A DNA stretch of 64,000 bases from Semisulcospira habei (Eukaryota; Mollusca; Gastropoda; Semisulcospiridae): contig BTPG01000002.1 of the NCBI GenBank assembly GCA_036245525.1, positions 159,424,758 through 159,488,757 of the forward strand, given 5' to 3'. The notes below the pieces were generated by a model. That model saw only the letters and a list, made by a program, of their open reading frames with translations, had not been told where the DNA came from and ran no database searches. Shown here one piece after another: positions 12,562-24,509 of the stretch (positions are counted from its first letter, which is position 1; each line of letters opens with the position of its first letter). The position numbers and the translations under genes were made by a program.

Positions 12562-13386
12562 TGAGTGACTGACTGACTGACTGACTGATTGATGATTGAT
12601 CTAGGCTATAAAGTTAAAATATTCCACACACATCAATATATAAAACGTAAGATTTTTTCCTTTTAAACAATTGTTATTCCCCCCCTTACCCCGCCCTCAT
12701 GGACGCACCCCCTCCGCCCCCTCTCTTACCCCAGCATTAAATCACCACGAGGTGGAAGCACTCTCCCTGTCAAGTCATTCATTCATCCCCCCCCCCCCCC
12801 CGCCCACCTCACCCCACCATAAGGGCCCGATGATAGTAGCCTTGACTAATGCAAATCCGCTGCGCCACCGCGTGCGCGCCACCGCCTACTAAGCTCAAGA
12901 CAGAATACAAGGGAAGAAACGAAAGACACCCGCGAAAATCTAGGTTTGGCCGGAAGTATCCCGGACCTCTTTCTCAACATCTAGAGTTGAACGTTAAATC
13001 CTTTAGTAGAGTGCCGTAAAAGAGGCCACTATGCACTTCAATGCATCCATTGTTTTCTGCCGTGTTTACTCTAAAGTCGAAGAGAATTACTCGAAAAGAT
13101 ATTGAAAACTAAGCAGTGTTTAAACCAGACTCCATTAAAGTAGAAATTATCGGGCTGGGGGAAATAGGTACCTAAAGCGACTGCTGCGTGCAGGTCACAA
13201 GTTCATGTCGACATTAAGATGCACTCTTGCTTTAATTTCATTGGATATGCTAATTTACATAAACCAATGAAAAATGAGCATGAGGCGTACTTCCGGCCGA
13301 ATCTAAAACCCTCAACTCGACGTCTGCTATGAATGATGCTTGACTGTGCAAAAAGCCCTGATACTAAACTATCAGTTTTGATCGGA

Positions 13387-13783
13387 TTGATTGATTGATT
13401 GTACATTGCTTAACGTCCCGACAGCAACAAGGCTTTCTCAGGACGTGCCTGCACTGCTTGTGAAAAAAAAAAAAAAAAAAAACTAAACAGAACAGTGAAT
13501 GTATGTCACCAGCCGGTCAAATACGTTAAATAAACCTAACACATGGGGCCTAAATAAAGCTAAGACCATTTAGCAACACACATCCAATATCAAGAGCTAC
13601 AGGCAGCGCAGACAGTAGGGAGAGCTGTAAAAAGGCAAATACAGGTGAATGGACCAAGGGTAGACAGAAACACATACCCCAGAATAGAGAGAAAAACTCA
13701 CCCTGTGGGGCTGACCAGGGTGACCCTGGGAACTAAAAAGTAGTTAACCCCACCCAAGTCCCCCAGGGCAGACCCGGGTGGGG
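13387..13783. mobile_element. Family H repeat, copy 2
   Basis: Same element as 12179-12561, with a longer internal A-run at 13462-13480. Left flank is cagttttgatcgga (13373-13386). Confidence 0.8.
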
Positions 13784-13794
13784 ACAGTTTTGAT

Positions 13795-14184
13795 TGATTG
13801 ATTGATTGTACATTGCTTAACGTCCCGACAGCAACAAGGCTTTCTCAGGACGTGCCTGCACTGCTTGTGAAAAAAAAACTAAACAGAACATTGAATGTAT
13901 GTCACCAGCCGGTCAAATACGTTAAATAAACCTAACACATGGGGCCTAAATAAAGCCAAGACCATTTAGCAACACACATCCAATATCAAGCGCTACAGGC
14001 AGTGCAGACAGTAGGGAGAGTTTTAAAAAGGCAAATACAGGTGAATGGACAAAGGGTAGACAGAAACACATGCCCCAGAATAGAGAGAAAAACCCACCCT
14101 GTGGGGCTGACCAGGGTGACCCTGGGAACTAAAAAATACCTAACCCCACCCAAGTCCCCCAGGGCAGACCCGGGTGGGGTGGGG
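13795..14184. mobile_element. Family H repeat, copy 3
   Basis: Tandem with copy 2; the spacer is acagttttgat and the right flank is cagttttgatcgga (14186-14199), the same 14 bases that precede copy 2. Confidence 0.8.
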
Positions 14185-14199
14185 ACAGTTTTGATCGGA

Positions 14200-15100
14200 G
14201 GACAAGGTTGGTATAGATTTGTGGCAAAACATCTACAGAGTCTGCTCGGGAATCACAGTGCTTTGTCGATTTGTGTGCCTGTCGTTTCTTCCTTTGTATT
14301 CTATCTTGAGCTTAGTAGGCGCAGCAGATTTGCATTAGTCAAAGCTACTATCATCGGGCCCCTATGCACCCCACCCTACCTTCCAACGTACACACCCACA
14401 CACGCACAGCAACAAGACTCCCCCCCCCCCACCCCCTCCCCAAGGCGCAATCAACAGTCAGAATTTAGAACCCAGAATGATCCGGCTGTACCAAAACACT
14501 GGAATATAAAAACCCTTCTCCAGGAACAGCCAACAGTCAAGCATGCTTCTAGACTAGAAAGGCGCCGTGCGTTTTAAAACAAATCCAGACCACATGACTG
14601 CCAAGTATGTCAAATGCAGAGAAGAACCCAACGAAGAAAGAATCACGCATCGAAAAGACAATTACAACATTTGGAAAAGGGCTTTAAATCTTTTTTCAAA
14701 ATAGTCAAACACAAGCATCGTCTTATCACGAAAAGATAAGTTCCAAATAGTGTACTTCATTTCTACTGATTGTGAAAATGCTAATAAATTGTATTGTAAC
14801 TGTCTTTTCTAAGCGCGTTTCTTTTTTCGTTGGCTTTTTCTCGTGATTTTTAAGGCCTACAGAAACAACAAAATTAATATATGATGAAAAGAAAAAAAAA
14901 AAAACAGCATCCAATACCAAATTGGTAGATCGTCGGCTGTACTAGCCTTCATTAGGGTTAGGATTTGTGTTGCCAGCCGTTGCCAGGCAGGATGAGGCAT
15001 TGCGGCTCCATAGTTTATTCTGTCTTGCAGAGAAACTGCGAGAATTGTAAGTGGACGCAGACTGCGTTCTTTAATTCAGTGTAAAATTCAATGTGAAATA
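14200..15100. other. Intergenic, no gene recognised
   Basis: Contains a 191-codon open frame that starts inside family H and runs into low-complexity DNA; no domain. AT-rich 14590-14900. Confidence 0.5.
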
Positions 15101-15141
15101 TTCGCCATCCGTACAAGGAACATGGATACAAAGTATTTTCA

Positions 15142-15218
15142 GCAAGAGGCATAGATCAAGTGGCATAGATCCTCATGGGCCCCGCGACAGCGGGGCCCAT
15201 AAGGATCTATGCCACTTG
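15142..15218. repeat. Family A hairpin inside another A arm
   Basis: gcaagaggcatagatc is followed by a complete hairpin 15157-15218 starting caagtggcatagatcctca. Confidence 0.7.
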
Positions 15219-15663
15219 AAGTTGGGTGCTGTTCAGTTTTTCTCGGCAGGAAAGGGGTTACGCGAGAAGCGGTGATCGATTTGAAATTTTTGGAACAGGC
15301 GCCTGTGGGTAGCGGTAACAAGCTCACGTGCTTGCCACTCATGGCGTGTGGTGTCGCACATTCATATTTCTGCCGCACTGTTTATCTAAACGCATTATGT
15401 CGGTGTCATGTCGAAGCACTGTTGCCGTGAGCATATGCTACAGGTGTCACTGCACTTAACCTTTCACTTTCTGGGTAAACAGCGTACAGAGTCGGCTCCA
15501 AGTCTGTTGACCGGCGCTTCCAAAGCGGTCGTGATGAAGTACATGAAGTACAGTGTTCGCGTTATGGTTTTTGACAGCCGGCATCATGGTTGACAGCGCG
15601 AAACAATTGAAATGACTGAAAACGGTCCACCAACCAAACTCTGCTCCATAATCCATGGCCCTC

Positions 15664-15708
15664 AAGAAACATACATTCTCATGAGCCCCTGCGGATGCCT
15701 CTTGCAGA
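15664..15708. repeat. Family A remnant
   Basis: aagaaacatacattctcatg agcccctgcgg then atgcctcttgc. Confidence 0.5.
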
Positions 15709-16527
15709 TGGTACAGACTCTTCTGTCTGAATCAATAAAGCTGATTATGGAATTTTTGAAAAAGCTGAATCAATCTCCAGGACTGAAGACTGTCACGGTG
15801 TTTTCTGCATTTTGTATCTGGCCAAAATACCACCCACCGTCAAAATCGGTCGTGATGAAACTCCCGCCAGGTCTCGACTAAATTCAAATAACGGGAGGGG
15901 AGGAGGGGGGTGGGGAGTGGGTGGGTGGGGGTGGGGGGGGGGGGGTGATGCTGCCAGTATTTGCCGTCTAGGTTCGAGATCCTTTTCTCCACAACCGGGA
16001 TATCTCAATTCTAACCGGTATCGTCTGCCGGCTGCTACTTTTCTTTCCGGTATTCACCTTCAAAAAACGATATTAAAACGAGAATGACAAGTTAACGCGA
16101 ACACTGTGCGGTTAAATGTATTTAAAAAAAACAACAACGCAAAAATAAGGCCCACTTTTGGCATTTTTTATTTTTTTCCCGATACTTTTTCAAAACACCT
16201 ACCACCGGACATTGTCAAATCTGACAACTGACACAGCAGTACCTGTTTTGAGCGACCACGCTTATGACAGGTCACCTCTCATTAATGACCACAATATAGT
16301 TGGCTGCAGCCACCTGATGGTGTTTAATGACAGGTCACACTTTTCGCCCTTCAAAGCTCCTCTTGGGACAGCACCTGTCTTTTAAGACCCCCTTTTTTCT
16401 TTTTTTTTTTTGGCAAAAATAATATTAAGAAAACCCGGTGGTTGCTCATTACAGGTTGTACTCTATCACAAAACAACCGGTTATTCCTTTCCGGTACTTG
16501 CTTTTAAAAACCGGTGAAATAATGAGA

Positions 16528-16605
16528 TTGAACCCCTTCGCTGTCAGTGATCGTGAATTTCGCGCCTGAAGCGACGGACCGAAATTCACGTGAAGAAACA
16601 GGTGT
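16528..16605. repeat. Family C-like hairpin
   Basis: ccccttcgctgtcagtgatcg tgaatttcg faces gaaattcacgtg. Short arms, unrelated loop. Confidence 0.45.
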
Positions 16606-16654
16606 AAATGGGACAACAACAACAAAAAAATAGACAAAACGAACACAGAACTAA

Positions 16655-16757
16655 CAAGAGTCATAAATCCTCATAAGCCCCCCCCCCCCCCCCACGCGCC
16701 GCATTCGCGGGGGGGGGGGGGGAGGGGGGGGGGCTCATGAGGGTTTATGTCTCTTGC
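16655..16757. repeat. Family A hairpin with long C and G runs as stem
   Basis: caagagtcataaatcctcat, a C-run of about 16, a short loop, G-runs of about 14 and 9, then gctcatgagggtttatgtct. Confidence 0.7.
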
Positions 16758-16927
16758 ACGTGGGTAGCGTTCGCCATGCCCCGGCAGTTACGGGGTTAAC
16801 GATCAACGACAACCTGCACTCCATCATAAAAAGAAAAATCGTGCTAAGTACTGCCTGTCACTGACTGGCAAATTATAGCAAACATATGACACTTTCTGCA
16901 TCACGTAAAAACATCACAATGATCTCT

Positions 16928-17042
16928 TGGCCCTAGAGGACCTTTCCATCGTTTGGTGCCGCCCAGACGCCCCAAAAGAGAGCCTCGGACCGACGTCGAC
17001 CGCAGTGGGCCCGCGCACGACCGAAGACCTTTTGCTTGCTGC
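16928..17042. repeat. Palindrome family D, degenerate
   Basis: gccctagaggacctttcc, gaccgcagtgggcccgcgcac, gaccgaagaccttttgctt. Confidence 0.5.
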
Positions 17043-17563
17043 TTCGTTGCCACTGCGTGCAGCGTGGCATATGCAGAGTGGCACATGCATGCCAGTTTCC
17101 GACCCACGGGATATCTAAACACATATTACCGCGATGTCTTGAAGGCATCAGCGCAATACGCTTAGATATACAATGACTTCAGTCGATGGGATCGTATCTG
17201 GCGCGCATTCCTACAGGTGTCAAGGCATTTAGCAGGTCGCCTGTGCATTGGTTCCATATGCCGGGATGCATGGTCACAGGCCTACAAGGCAGGGTGTGTT
17301 TAAAGGACCGCTAAAAAGCAACAAGCGTCTCCACAAAAAAAAAAAAAAAAAGATTTCGCTCTGTGTACTCTCTCGCGAGTGAGTGGTACTATGTCAACAG
17401 ATGTCTGAGTTCTGGCCGGCTTGTCGGAACCAATAAAAAGCACACCTACATACCTCGGGTGTGTCTCCTTTAGTTTGGCACTGTGACGTGGTCATGACGT
17501 AGTCTGTCCTTGGCCAGTTTCCCAGACTCTAGCTTCTTCTTTCTTTCGTTAAGCGGGCTCGGT

Positions 17564-17700
17564 TTAACCCGTTCAGTGCCGAGAAAACGTGAACACCACC
17601 CAACTGCAAGAGGTATAGATCCTCATGAGCCCTCGCAATTGCAGGGGCTCATGAAGATCTATGCCTCTTGCTGACTTTGAATCCATGTTTCTGGGACATA
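17564..17700. mobile_element. Palindromic MITE, family A
   Basis: TTAACCCGTTCAGTGCCGAG at the left, hairpin 17606-17671 with gcaagaggtatagatcctc and its inverse. Right TTAA not found. Confidence 0.7.
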
Positions 17701-18261
17701 TAGGGTTGTCTGGAACGAACGAAGATTGCTGAAACACGGCCTGCGTCAGCTGGCACTCATCGTGATAATATACCCATTGTTGCTGTCCATTGCTAGCGGA
17801 CAAGAAGCTGCTGGCAAACGATATTCTGGCATGTTTGGGGAACAACTGTCTCTGCGAAAGAGTTGTCTAAAAGCTCAAAGTCGAGATCGACGTCCAAGCC
17901 TGCCCTGACTGGTTTTTGTGGTACTGAGTTATTTGCAAACAAATGCGGTTCTCGAACATTATGGGTTTCACAGGTGCGCATGTGCGGACAGGTCATAACG
18001 TTCTGGAACATGTCAAGACACCGTGTTCGCCTCCATGCTCTCTCTCTCTCTTTCTGCCCCCGCCGCCCCCCCCCCCCCCCCACCCCCGCGCCCCTCAACC
18101 CCGATTCTTCCTATTTTCATTCTTTATTCCTCTTGCAGAGGGAACAGGCTGGCTGAAGGCCTGTTCTGTATGGACAAAACCGCTGAAATTAAATTTTCTG
18201 AGCCGATTTTGAAAAAAGCTGAATCGACCTCCAGGACTGAATACTGTCATCCATGTGTATT

Positions 18262-18265
<4 letters not shown>

Positions 18266-18329
<64 letters not shown>

Positions 18330-18338
18330 GCGCGCGCG
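18266..18338. repeat. (CA)n then (CG)n microsatellite
   Basis: About 25 CA units run directly into 11-12 CG units, a Z-DNA-prone sequence. A C-run lies at 18065-18080. Confidence 0.93.
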
Positions 18339-18339
18339 T

Positions 18340-19280
18340 CCTATCGGTATGTTAACAAGTGAAATCTTCGAGTTCAACATGTGTTGTGAGCACTAAGCTA
18401 CCTTGTACTAATGCAACTGCAAATGAACTAACTACAGCTGAAACTGGAAACCATATCCAACCCAGTCTACATCCGTAAATTGACTACACAAAGAACAATG
18501 ACCTCCTTGTGCAACAGTTTAAATAAATCACAGGGTCGTGTTACTCGATTCAGCAACCTTGCCATAAAATTTGCGTCGTAGGAACGCATTCATAGATACA
18601 ATGAGCCAGTCATACAGAACAGACCTTGAAGTGGTTTGTCCATTTACTTATTTATTTATTTTCTGTGTCGCATTCCGTATCTAAAGACACTGCACTGATC
18701 CTTCCAGAGATCGGGGCCAGTTGCATGAGCGAGACATAGCAGCTTTGTTTTCAGCTATTATTAGCCTCGCGCACACATCTCGCTGCAATGCCGAGGGACA
18801 TACGGTTGGCAGTTACTGGCTTGGAAAAGTTTCCTGCAACTGGCGACTGATCACTCAAGAGATCAGTGCTATACGTTTTAGATTTAAAGGACTTCAGTCC
18901 GATCTTTTCAGTAATGTCAAGTCTAGTTTATTGGCATCGAACGTATTAGGCTACTAACTAGGATGAACATTAAACACACATTAAACAGAATTAAGAAACA
19001 TTGCGCACACGCAATGACACCAGCGCTGAAACAAGGAAAAAACAGTAAACAGTAACTGGAGATCAAAAACTGCGCCGTGATGTGTTTAAATATACAATGA
19101 TATCTATGGAATCCACACACCTGCGTTTCAGCAAGTCGGAAAATGCAGACTGACACCCATTCCTTCATTCACAGAAAGGAATTTGTCCAGATGGCGGAAG
19201 GGAGGGGAGGGAACACCTTCATAGCCCACAATCCAGTGCAAGTGGCAGGTTACTCCAACCTCTCAGCCAGCGATCCAACT
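18340..19280. other. Intergenic, no gene or repeat recognised
   Basis: Only short frames without recognisable motifs; no hairpin element until 19281. Confidence 0.5.
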
Positions 19281-19348
19281 GCAAGAGGCATAGGTCGTCA
19301 TGTGCCCCCGTAGGCCTGCGCGGGCACATGAGGATCTATGCCTCTTGC
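19281..19348. repeat. Family A hairpin
   Basis: gcaagaggcataggtcgtca to gaggatctatgcctcttgc; a loose half arm follows at 19355-19385. Confidence 0.75.
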
Positions 19349-19611
19349 GGACCACTCATGGGGCTGATGGACATCCATGCCTCTGGCTCGACACAAAGGA
19401 GTCGTAGGGTGTCAGTTCCGTCTGCGATGTGTTCTACTTACGTTTTTCCGGTTCTCGGCGGCGGGCACCGCAAGAGTATTACGTAACCATTACAGAGGCA
19501 GAATTCACGTTAGGTGTGCCACCAGAGTTTAAATGGCTGCGTTTCGAAGTATTTCGTTCATGTTACTCAGTATTTTATGCTTGTTTTTATTAGTCAAATA
19601 CGCCACATTCT

Positions 19612-19890
19612 CCGTCGGGGGGTTCTTTCTCCGGGTACTTCGGCTCTACCTCCCCCTCCACTTTGGTACCGGTTTCAGGCCAATTTATAAATTTCAAATA
19701 CAAGCGATCAACAGTGTTTCCGAAACCTCAGTAGCTGAGCTGTAACTTCGCACCACGTGACTGTCCTGTTTGTCTTGTACTATGTTTGACGTCAGTCAAT
19801 GAATGCGTGTGTCAGTTCACGTGAGCGTGCGTATTGGGTTTAGTTCGCGGCACTGACTTTGAGCCGATTCACCGAATCGGTATTATTGGT
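19612..19890. repeat. Dispersed repeat (family K), copy 1
   Basis: ggggttctttctccgggtac to ttgagccgattc; matches 21823-22080 with many substitutions. Not identified. Confidence 0.55.
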
Positions 19891-20040
19891 GATTGTCTGT
19901 TACTAGTGTTCTAGTGAGCTGACAAAGTAATATCCCTTTTGGGCCAATCACTGAATATACTGAATCTGTTTGTTTTTGTGTATTAAAAAAAATGTTCAAG
20001 ATTGTAGTAAAATGTTCAGTGCAATTTGGTTACTGCCTAA

Positions 20041-20545
20041 AGGCCCCGCCACACGAGCCGGTTGTGCCCCGATTTTAAAGCCGATTCCGATCCGATTGCG
20101 ATCGAATGACGTCAATTATCCGATCCGGTCCCAATCGGCTGGGAATCGGATGTCTAGAACCTGCTATATTTTCCCGATTCGATTCGGCCCCGGTTGTAAG
20201 CTTCAACCAATCAGAGCGCGTCTCGCAAAGACGTCGTTTCACAGTTTGCAAATGGCGGAACACGCCTGTTGTGATCAGGCAGTCACCGCCGTTGCTGATG
20301 TTTCGCACGCCTCTTCCCGAATATGATGCAAAACTGCTGATAATGCAAGCACATCATCATCACTGTCAAAACTAGCAGCCATTTTGCAGAACAGGTACGA
20401 CTTCATCTTCGGTTCAAACCGGTCGGCTAAACAAGTCGGGAAATGTGTGGCAGTGGACACGTTTGTTTTAGTCCGGCCCGATCACCTACCGATTCGAACA
20501 CTGATCGGGAATCGGCCTCAAAACCGGGCATGTGTAGCGGGGCCT
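20041..20545. mobile_element. TAA-flanked DNA transposon or MITE (Harbinger-like)
   Basis: TIR AGGCCCCGCCACACGAGCC at the left and its near-inverse ggcatgtgtagcggggcct at the right, with TAA target copies at 20038-20040 and 20546-20548. Subterminal regions are packed with ccgatTccgat-type motifs. Interior 20245-20330 reads as a short frame starting MAEHACCDQAVTA; nothing recognised. A three-base TWA target suits PIF/Harbinger elements. Confidence 0.7.
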
Positions 20546-20894
20546 TAAGACACGGATAGTTCAAAGGTGTTGGTGACGAAATAATTTGGCACAAGAATTT
20601 TGCGGCAATGCCAAAACTTGAAATATCATAGCCGATCCCGCTACCGCTGTGGTGTCTGTCCTACGGGCGGCTGAATGTGCTGGACTGGGCCCGCCGATGT
20701 TTTCAATTTGCATTTTCGCGTAACAAGCATGGTTTTTGTCACATGTCAAAGCGTTCGAAAGTAACAGCACCTAATCGCGCTAAGGCAAACTTTCCCTGAA
20801 TTGTTAACTTTTACTTCAGCTCCCACAACTGGCATAGAACTACGTGTGAATGGTGCCAGCAGGAGGCAACGAAAATGAGAATAAAGCCAGCACT

Positions 20895-20958
20895 GAAGAG
20901 GAACAGATCCTCATGTGCCCCCGCTCTGCGGGGGCGCATGAGGATCTGTGCCTCTTGC
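20895..20958. repeat. Family A hairpin
   Basis: gaagaggaacagatcctcat to gaggatctgtgcctcttgc. Confidence 0.75.
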
Positions 20959-21089
20959 AAAGGAGGGCGCCAGCGACTCAGTAGTAGGAGGTGTAAACTC
21001 CGTCTCAAGTGTTACACATTGTAGCTTCCTGAGACTTCCGTAGGGCAGGGAAATACCTCCCTCTTTTGTCCCCGCCACGCAACTGCAGC

Positions 21090-21440
21090 CATTTTATGTC
21101 ACGTGAGCTAGTTAGGCAGCCTAGGTCACGTGATCTGATCTTCTCTACAGCGTCAGGAACATGTGTTACACCATATTTTGCCCCCACATGGCCCCAGCGC
21201 AACAGCAGCAATGTATGTCACGTGACCCAGAACGTTATGTCTCGTGAACCAGTCTAGTACAGTCAGGTAAACGTTTGGTACACTAAGTTTTGTTTCCAGT
21301 GGCATGCATCACTTCGACCGCAACTGACTAGTCATATGAATTTATTGAGTGACCTAAAGACGCGTCGCGTGATCTTGTCTAGTCTAGTCACGTTTGTTAC
21401 ACCACCTGCAGCGAATAACGTCATGTAACCTAGTTAGTGA
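21090..21440. other. Region with repeated cacgtga motifs
   Basis: tcacgtga-type sites near 21099, 21126 and 21220 with weaker ones near 21243 and 21366, each followed by similar words (ctagtc, gttacacca). Looks like a worn tandem repeat with a unit near 120 bp. No gene seen. Confidence 0.45.
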
Positions 21441-21822
21441 AGGAAACGTTCGTTACGCCATCACCGTCCGGAAAAAAATAACAAAGTAATCACAATCATG
21501 GCGATGTATTTTCAATGATTTCGTGCTGAAATAAGACATATCTCGTGTATGCCATCGGAATTAATACAAATCTAACTAGCGATTTCACTTCAAACGTATT
21601 GGGAGTGAGCGTCTCCGTCAGACACATCATCAATCATTAGTATTACATATGTCAGGCTGAAAATGATGTGACAATATTTTGTTTGCGTGTACAACAATAT
21701 GTCTAGTTTTAAAAAAGTAATAGTAATAATAGTAATAATAAATTAATTTAATTATCATGTTGAAAGAAACAAAATTAACGTTGCTGTGACTTTCAGTTTA
21801 GGTTCGATTGCTATTGGGCGGA

Positions 21823-22080
21823 CCGTCGGGGGTTCTTTCTCCGGGTACTCCGGCTCTTCCTCCCCCACGACTTTGGTATCAATTTCAGCCCACTTAAGAA
21901 AATATCAAATATAAAACGATTTGTATTTCAAAAACTTCAGTAGCTCGCTTGAGCTTGCCCTTAGCACCACGCGAATGATCTGTGTATGTACAGAGTGTGA
22001 GTGAATGCGCGTGATTCACGTGAGCGTGCTTTTTGGGTTCAGTTCGCGGCGGCGCTTTGAGCCGATTTTCAATTGGGATA
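21823..22080. repeat. Dispersed repeat (family K), copy 2
   Basis: gggggttctttctccgggta to gctttgagccgatttt, with shared cacgtgagcgtgc and gttcgcggc blocks. Confidence 0.55.
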
Positions 22081-22136
22081 AAGCGCCTATTTAATGCGCT
22101 GATTTATTTATTTTATTTATTGTACGTTTTGATTCA

Positions 22137-22213
22137 TTAACCCTTTGGCTGTCAGTAGCGGTTTCCTGCAGGAATCATCGCTACAAAAATCGTTACCGAC
22201 TGCCAAAGGCTTA
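22137..22213. mobile_element. Palindromic TTAA MITE, family C
   Basis: TTAACCCTTTGGCTGTC then stem around cctgcaggaatcatcg and right end gactgccaaaggctta. Confidence 0.7.
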
Positions 22214-22590
22214 TTCTACTAGACACGCATGCCTAGATGTGTTTTTTTCCCCCTCTGAAAGAATATATATTTCTGTGTTTTGAGACAGAAATACTCAAAC
22301 TCCTTTCCCAACCAACTCCCCGCTACCCCCCCCCCCCCCCCACCCCGTCCCCGCCGCTCCATCCCGCCCCCTTCCCCTCATTCCCACTCCCTAATCACAC
22401 ACATCTTCCTATCACCCACTGACGTAACTGCGCGGAAGACACCAAAGTCAGCTTTTAGTTGTCGCGTTTCAAAATCCACCACAGTCCGCTAAGTGCGAGA
22501 CTGACTAATGATAGTCTATCCCACTTTTACATCTGTGCTTCCCGGGCATCCTGGCTGGCAGTTCAGTATCACGCTGGGGCAGGAAAAGGA

Positions 22591-22686
22591 CTAACCCTGT
22601 GGGGCTTGACGGTAGCCGCTTTCTGTCCCGGTGATTTCTGGTGGAATCCTGGCGACAGAAAGCGCTTACCGACAGCCAAAGGGCTA
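22591..22686. mobile_element. Palindromic element, family C
   Basis: ctaaccctgtggggcttgac to accgacagccaaagggcta, arms ggtagccgctttctgtc and its inverse. Confidence 0.68.
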
Positions 22687-22833
22687 CAGGGGTCTGCCCT
22701 TACGCCACCCTATGCACTTGGCAAACACGATAATCCCCAGTTTCCTCTACAGTCGGGCGATCAGCCGAAATTGACTTTGGGAGGAGAAAAGAAACCGCAA
22801 AAGAGAATTAAACCAAGATAGGCAAAGCCACTA

Positions 22834-23932
22834 TGGCTCACGTGCATGACCTTTGTGACAAGGGTTGGCTTCTGCAGCAGCAAAATCCATGTTTTCTGAA
22901 AATGTAAGCATTTTTCACACATCTGTCAACCCCCCGTGACCCTTGACCTTTGTGATGAGTCGACTAAATTAGTATGCATAGGAAGGTCTTATCATCAGCT
23001 ATCTTTGTACCGAATTTGGTTGAAAAATTTGCAAAAATTTGGGAATACCTACAATTTTATTTTTAAAAAAATCAGCATTTTACACACATCTGCCTGCCTC
23101 TTGTGACCCTTGACCTTTCCAAGGGGTCATCCAAATTAGTATGCATAGATAGGTCTTACAATCAGGTATCTCTGTACCAAATTTGGGTTTGAAGTTGTGA
23201 ATAGTATTTGAGAAAAAACATCTTTTGTCAAAATATGGCTATTTTAGACCTATTTCCTGAGCTCTCGTGACCCTTGACCTTTCCGAGGGATCAACCAAAT
23301 TAGTGTGAATAGAAAGGTCTTCCCATCAGGTATTTCTGTAGCAAGTTTGAGTTTAAAGTTGTGAATAGTATTTGAGAAAAAAACATCTTTTGTCAAAATA
23401 TGGCTATTTTAGACCTATTTTATGAGCCCTTGTGACCCTTGACCTTTCTGAGGGGTCATCCAAATTAGTATGCATAGGTAGGTCTTACCATCAGGTATCT
23501 CTGTACCACGTTTGGGTTTGAAGTTGTAAATAGTATTTCAGAAAAAAAAAAAATCTTTTGTCAAAATATGGCTATTTTTCACCTATTTCTGTGCTTTTGT
23601 GACCCTTGACCTTTCCGATGGATCAACCAAACTAGTACGTATAGAAAGGTCTTACCATCGGGTATCTTTGTACCAAGTTTGGGTTTGAAGTTGTGAATAG
23701 TGTTTGAGAAAAAATAAATTATGTCAAAATATAGCTATTTTTTACCTATTTCCTGATCCCCTGTGAACTTGACCTTTGTGAGAGGCCACTCAAATTGGTA
23801 TGTTTAGAAAGGTCTTACCACAAAGTATCCTTGAGCCAAGTTTGAAGAATGTGTCTTGAATAGTCTCCGAGAAAATGCCAAAGTTAAAGTTTACCACGGA
23901 CGACGACCATTGGCCCAAAACATATTCACTTT
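22834..23932. mobile_element. Tandem-unit element with terminal inverted repeat (family G, copy 1)
   Basis: Starts with TGGCTCACGTGCA (22834-22846) and then holds about six units of 164-167 bp, each opening gtgacccttgacctt (22936, 23103, 23267, 23432, 23599, 23763). Ends at attcactttt, where the other copy continues to a matching inverted TGCACGTGAGCCA. The right TIR is therefore lost at the junction with the duplicated DNA at 23933. Confidence 0.75.
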
Positions 23933-24118
23933 TCAAACCAAGGGGAATCACAGCGCTGGACAGACAACAGTTAGATCCCCTGCCCCCGCCTATCAGGCAC
24001 CCAATCGCCAGCCCACAGAGAAATACGCAGGTATAGAATAAGACAATCATTTCCATCCTCAAAAAGAATGGATCAGGTCTCTTATATAACCCATGTCTTT
24101 CTCCGGAACTTAGGAAGT
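23933..24118. repeat. 186-bp direct duplication, first copy
   Basis: Begins tcaaaccaaggggaatcaca and ends cttaggaagt. Repeated essentially exactly at 24308-24493, offset 375 bp. Both copies lie between family G and LINE L2. Confidence 0.9.
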
Positions 24119-24307
24119 AGGCAGGAGAAACATACATACACAAACATGAAGGTGCGCTACTATATGTGGTCGGGTAAATACCCTGATTTCCCACAGTAGA
24201 TGCACAGAACATTACACAACAATGTAACGATACAAATTTTGCCTCGAGTTATACATGATACTCACAAACCAGATAGGTGAGGCTAGCGCTGGCAGAATTG
24301 TCAGTAC
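24119..24307. other. Spacer between the 186-bp duplicates
   Basis: Unique-looking sequence with cacagaacattacacaac (24203-24220), the inverse of the 18 bases touching the 5' end of LINE L2. No coding potential seen. Confidence 0.6.
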
Positions 24308-24493
24308 TCAAACCAAGGGGAATCACAGCGCTGGACAGACAACAGTTAGATCCCCTGCCCCCGCCTATCAGGCACCCAATCGCCAGCCCACAGAGAAATA
24401 CGCAGGTATAGAATAAGACAATCATTTCCATCCTCAAAAAGAATGGATCAGGTCTCTTATATAACCCATGTCTTTCTCCGGAACTTAGGAAGT
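24308..24493. repeat. 186-bp direct duplication, second copy
   Basis: Second copy of 23933-24118. Directly followed by gttgtgtaatgttctgtg (24492-24509), whose reverse complement occurs at 24203-24220, and then by LINE L2. Confidence 0.9.
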
Positions 24494-24509
24494 TGTGTAA
24501 TGTTCTGTG

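Noticed and set aside
14002..14577. 191-codon frame
   Set aside because: Starts in family H repeat DNA and ends in C-rich low complexity; the matching frames in the other family H copies are broken.
22459..22821. 120-codon frame near 22.6 kb
   Set aside because: Crosses a family C palindrome; no known domain.
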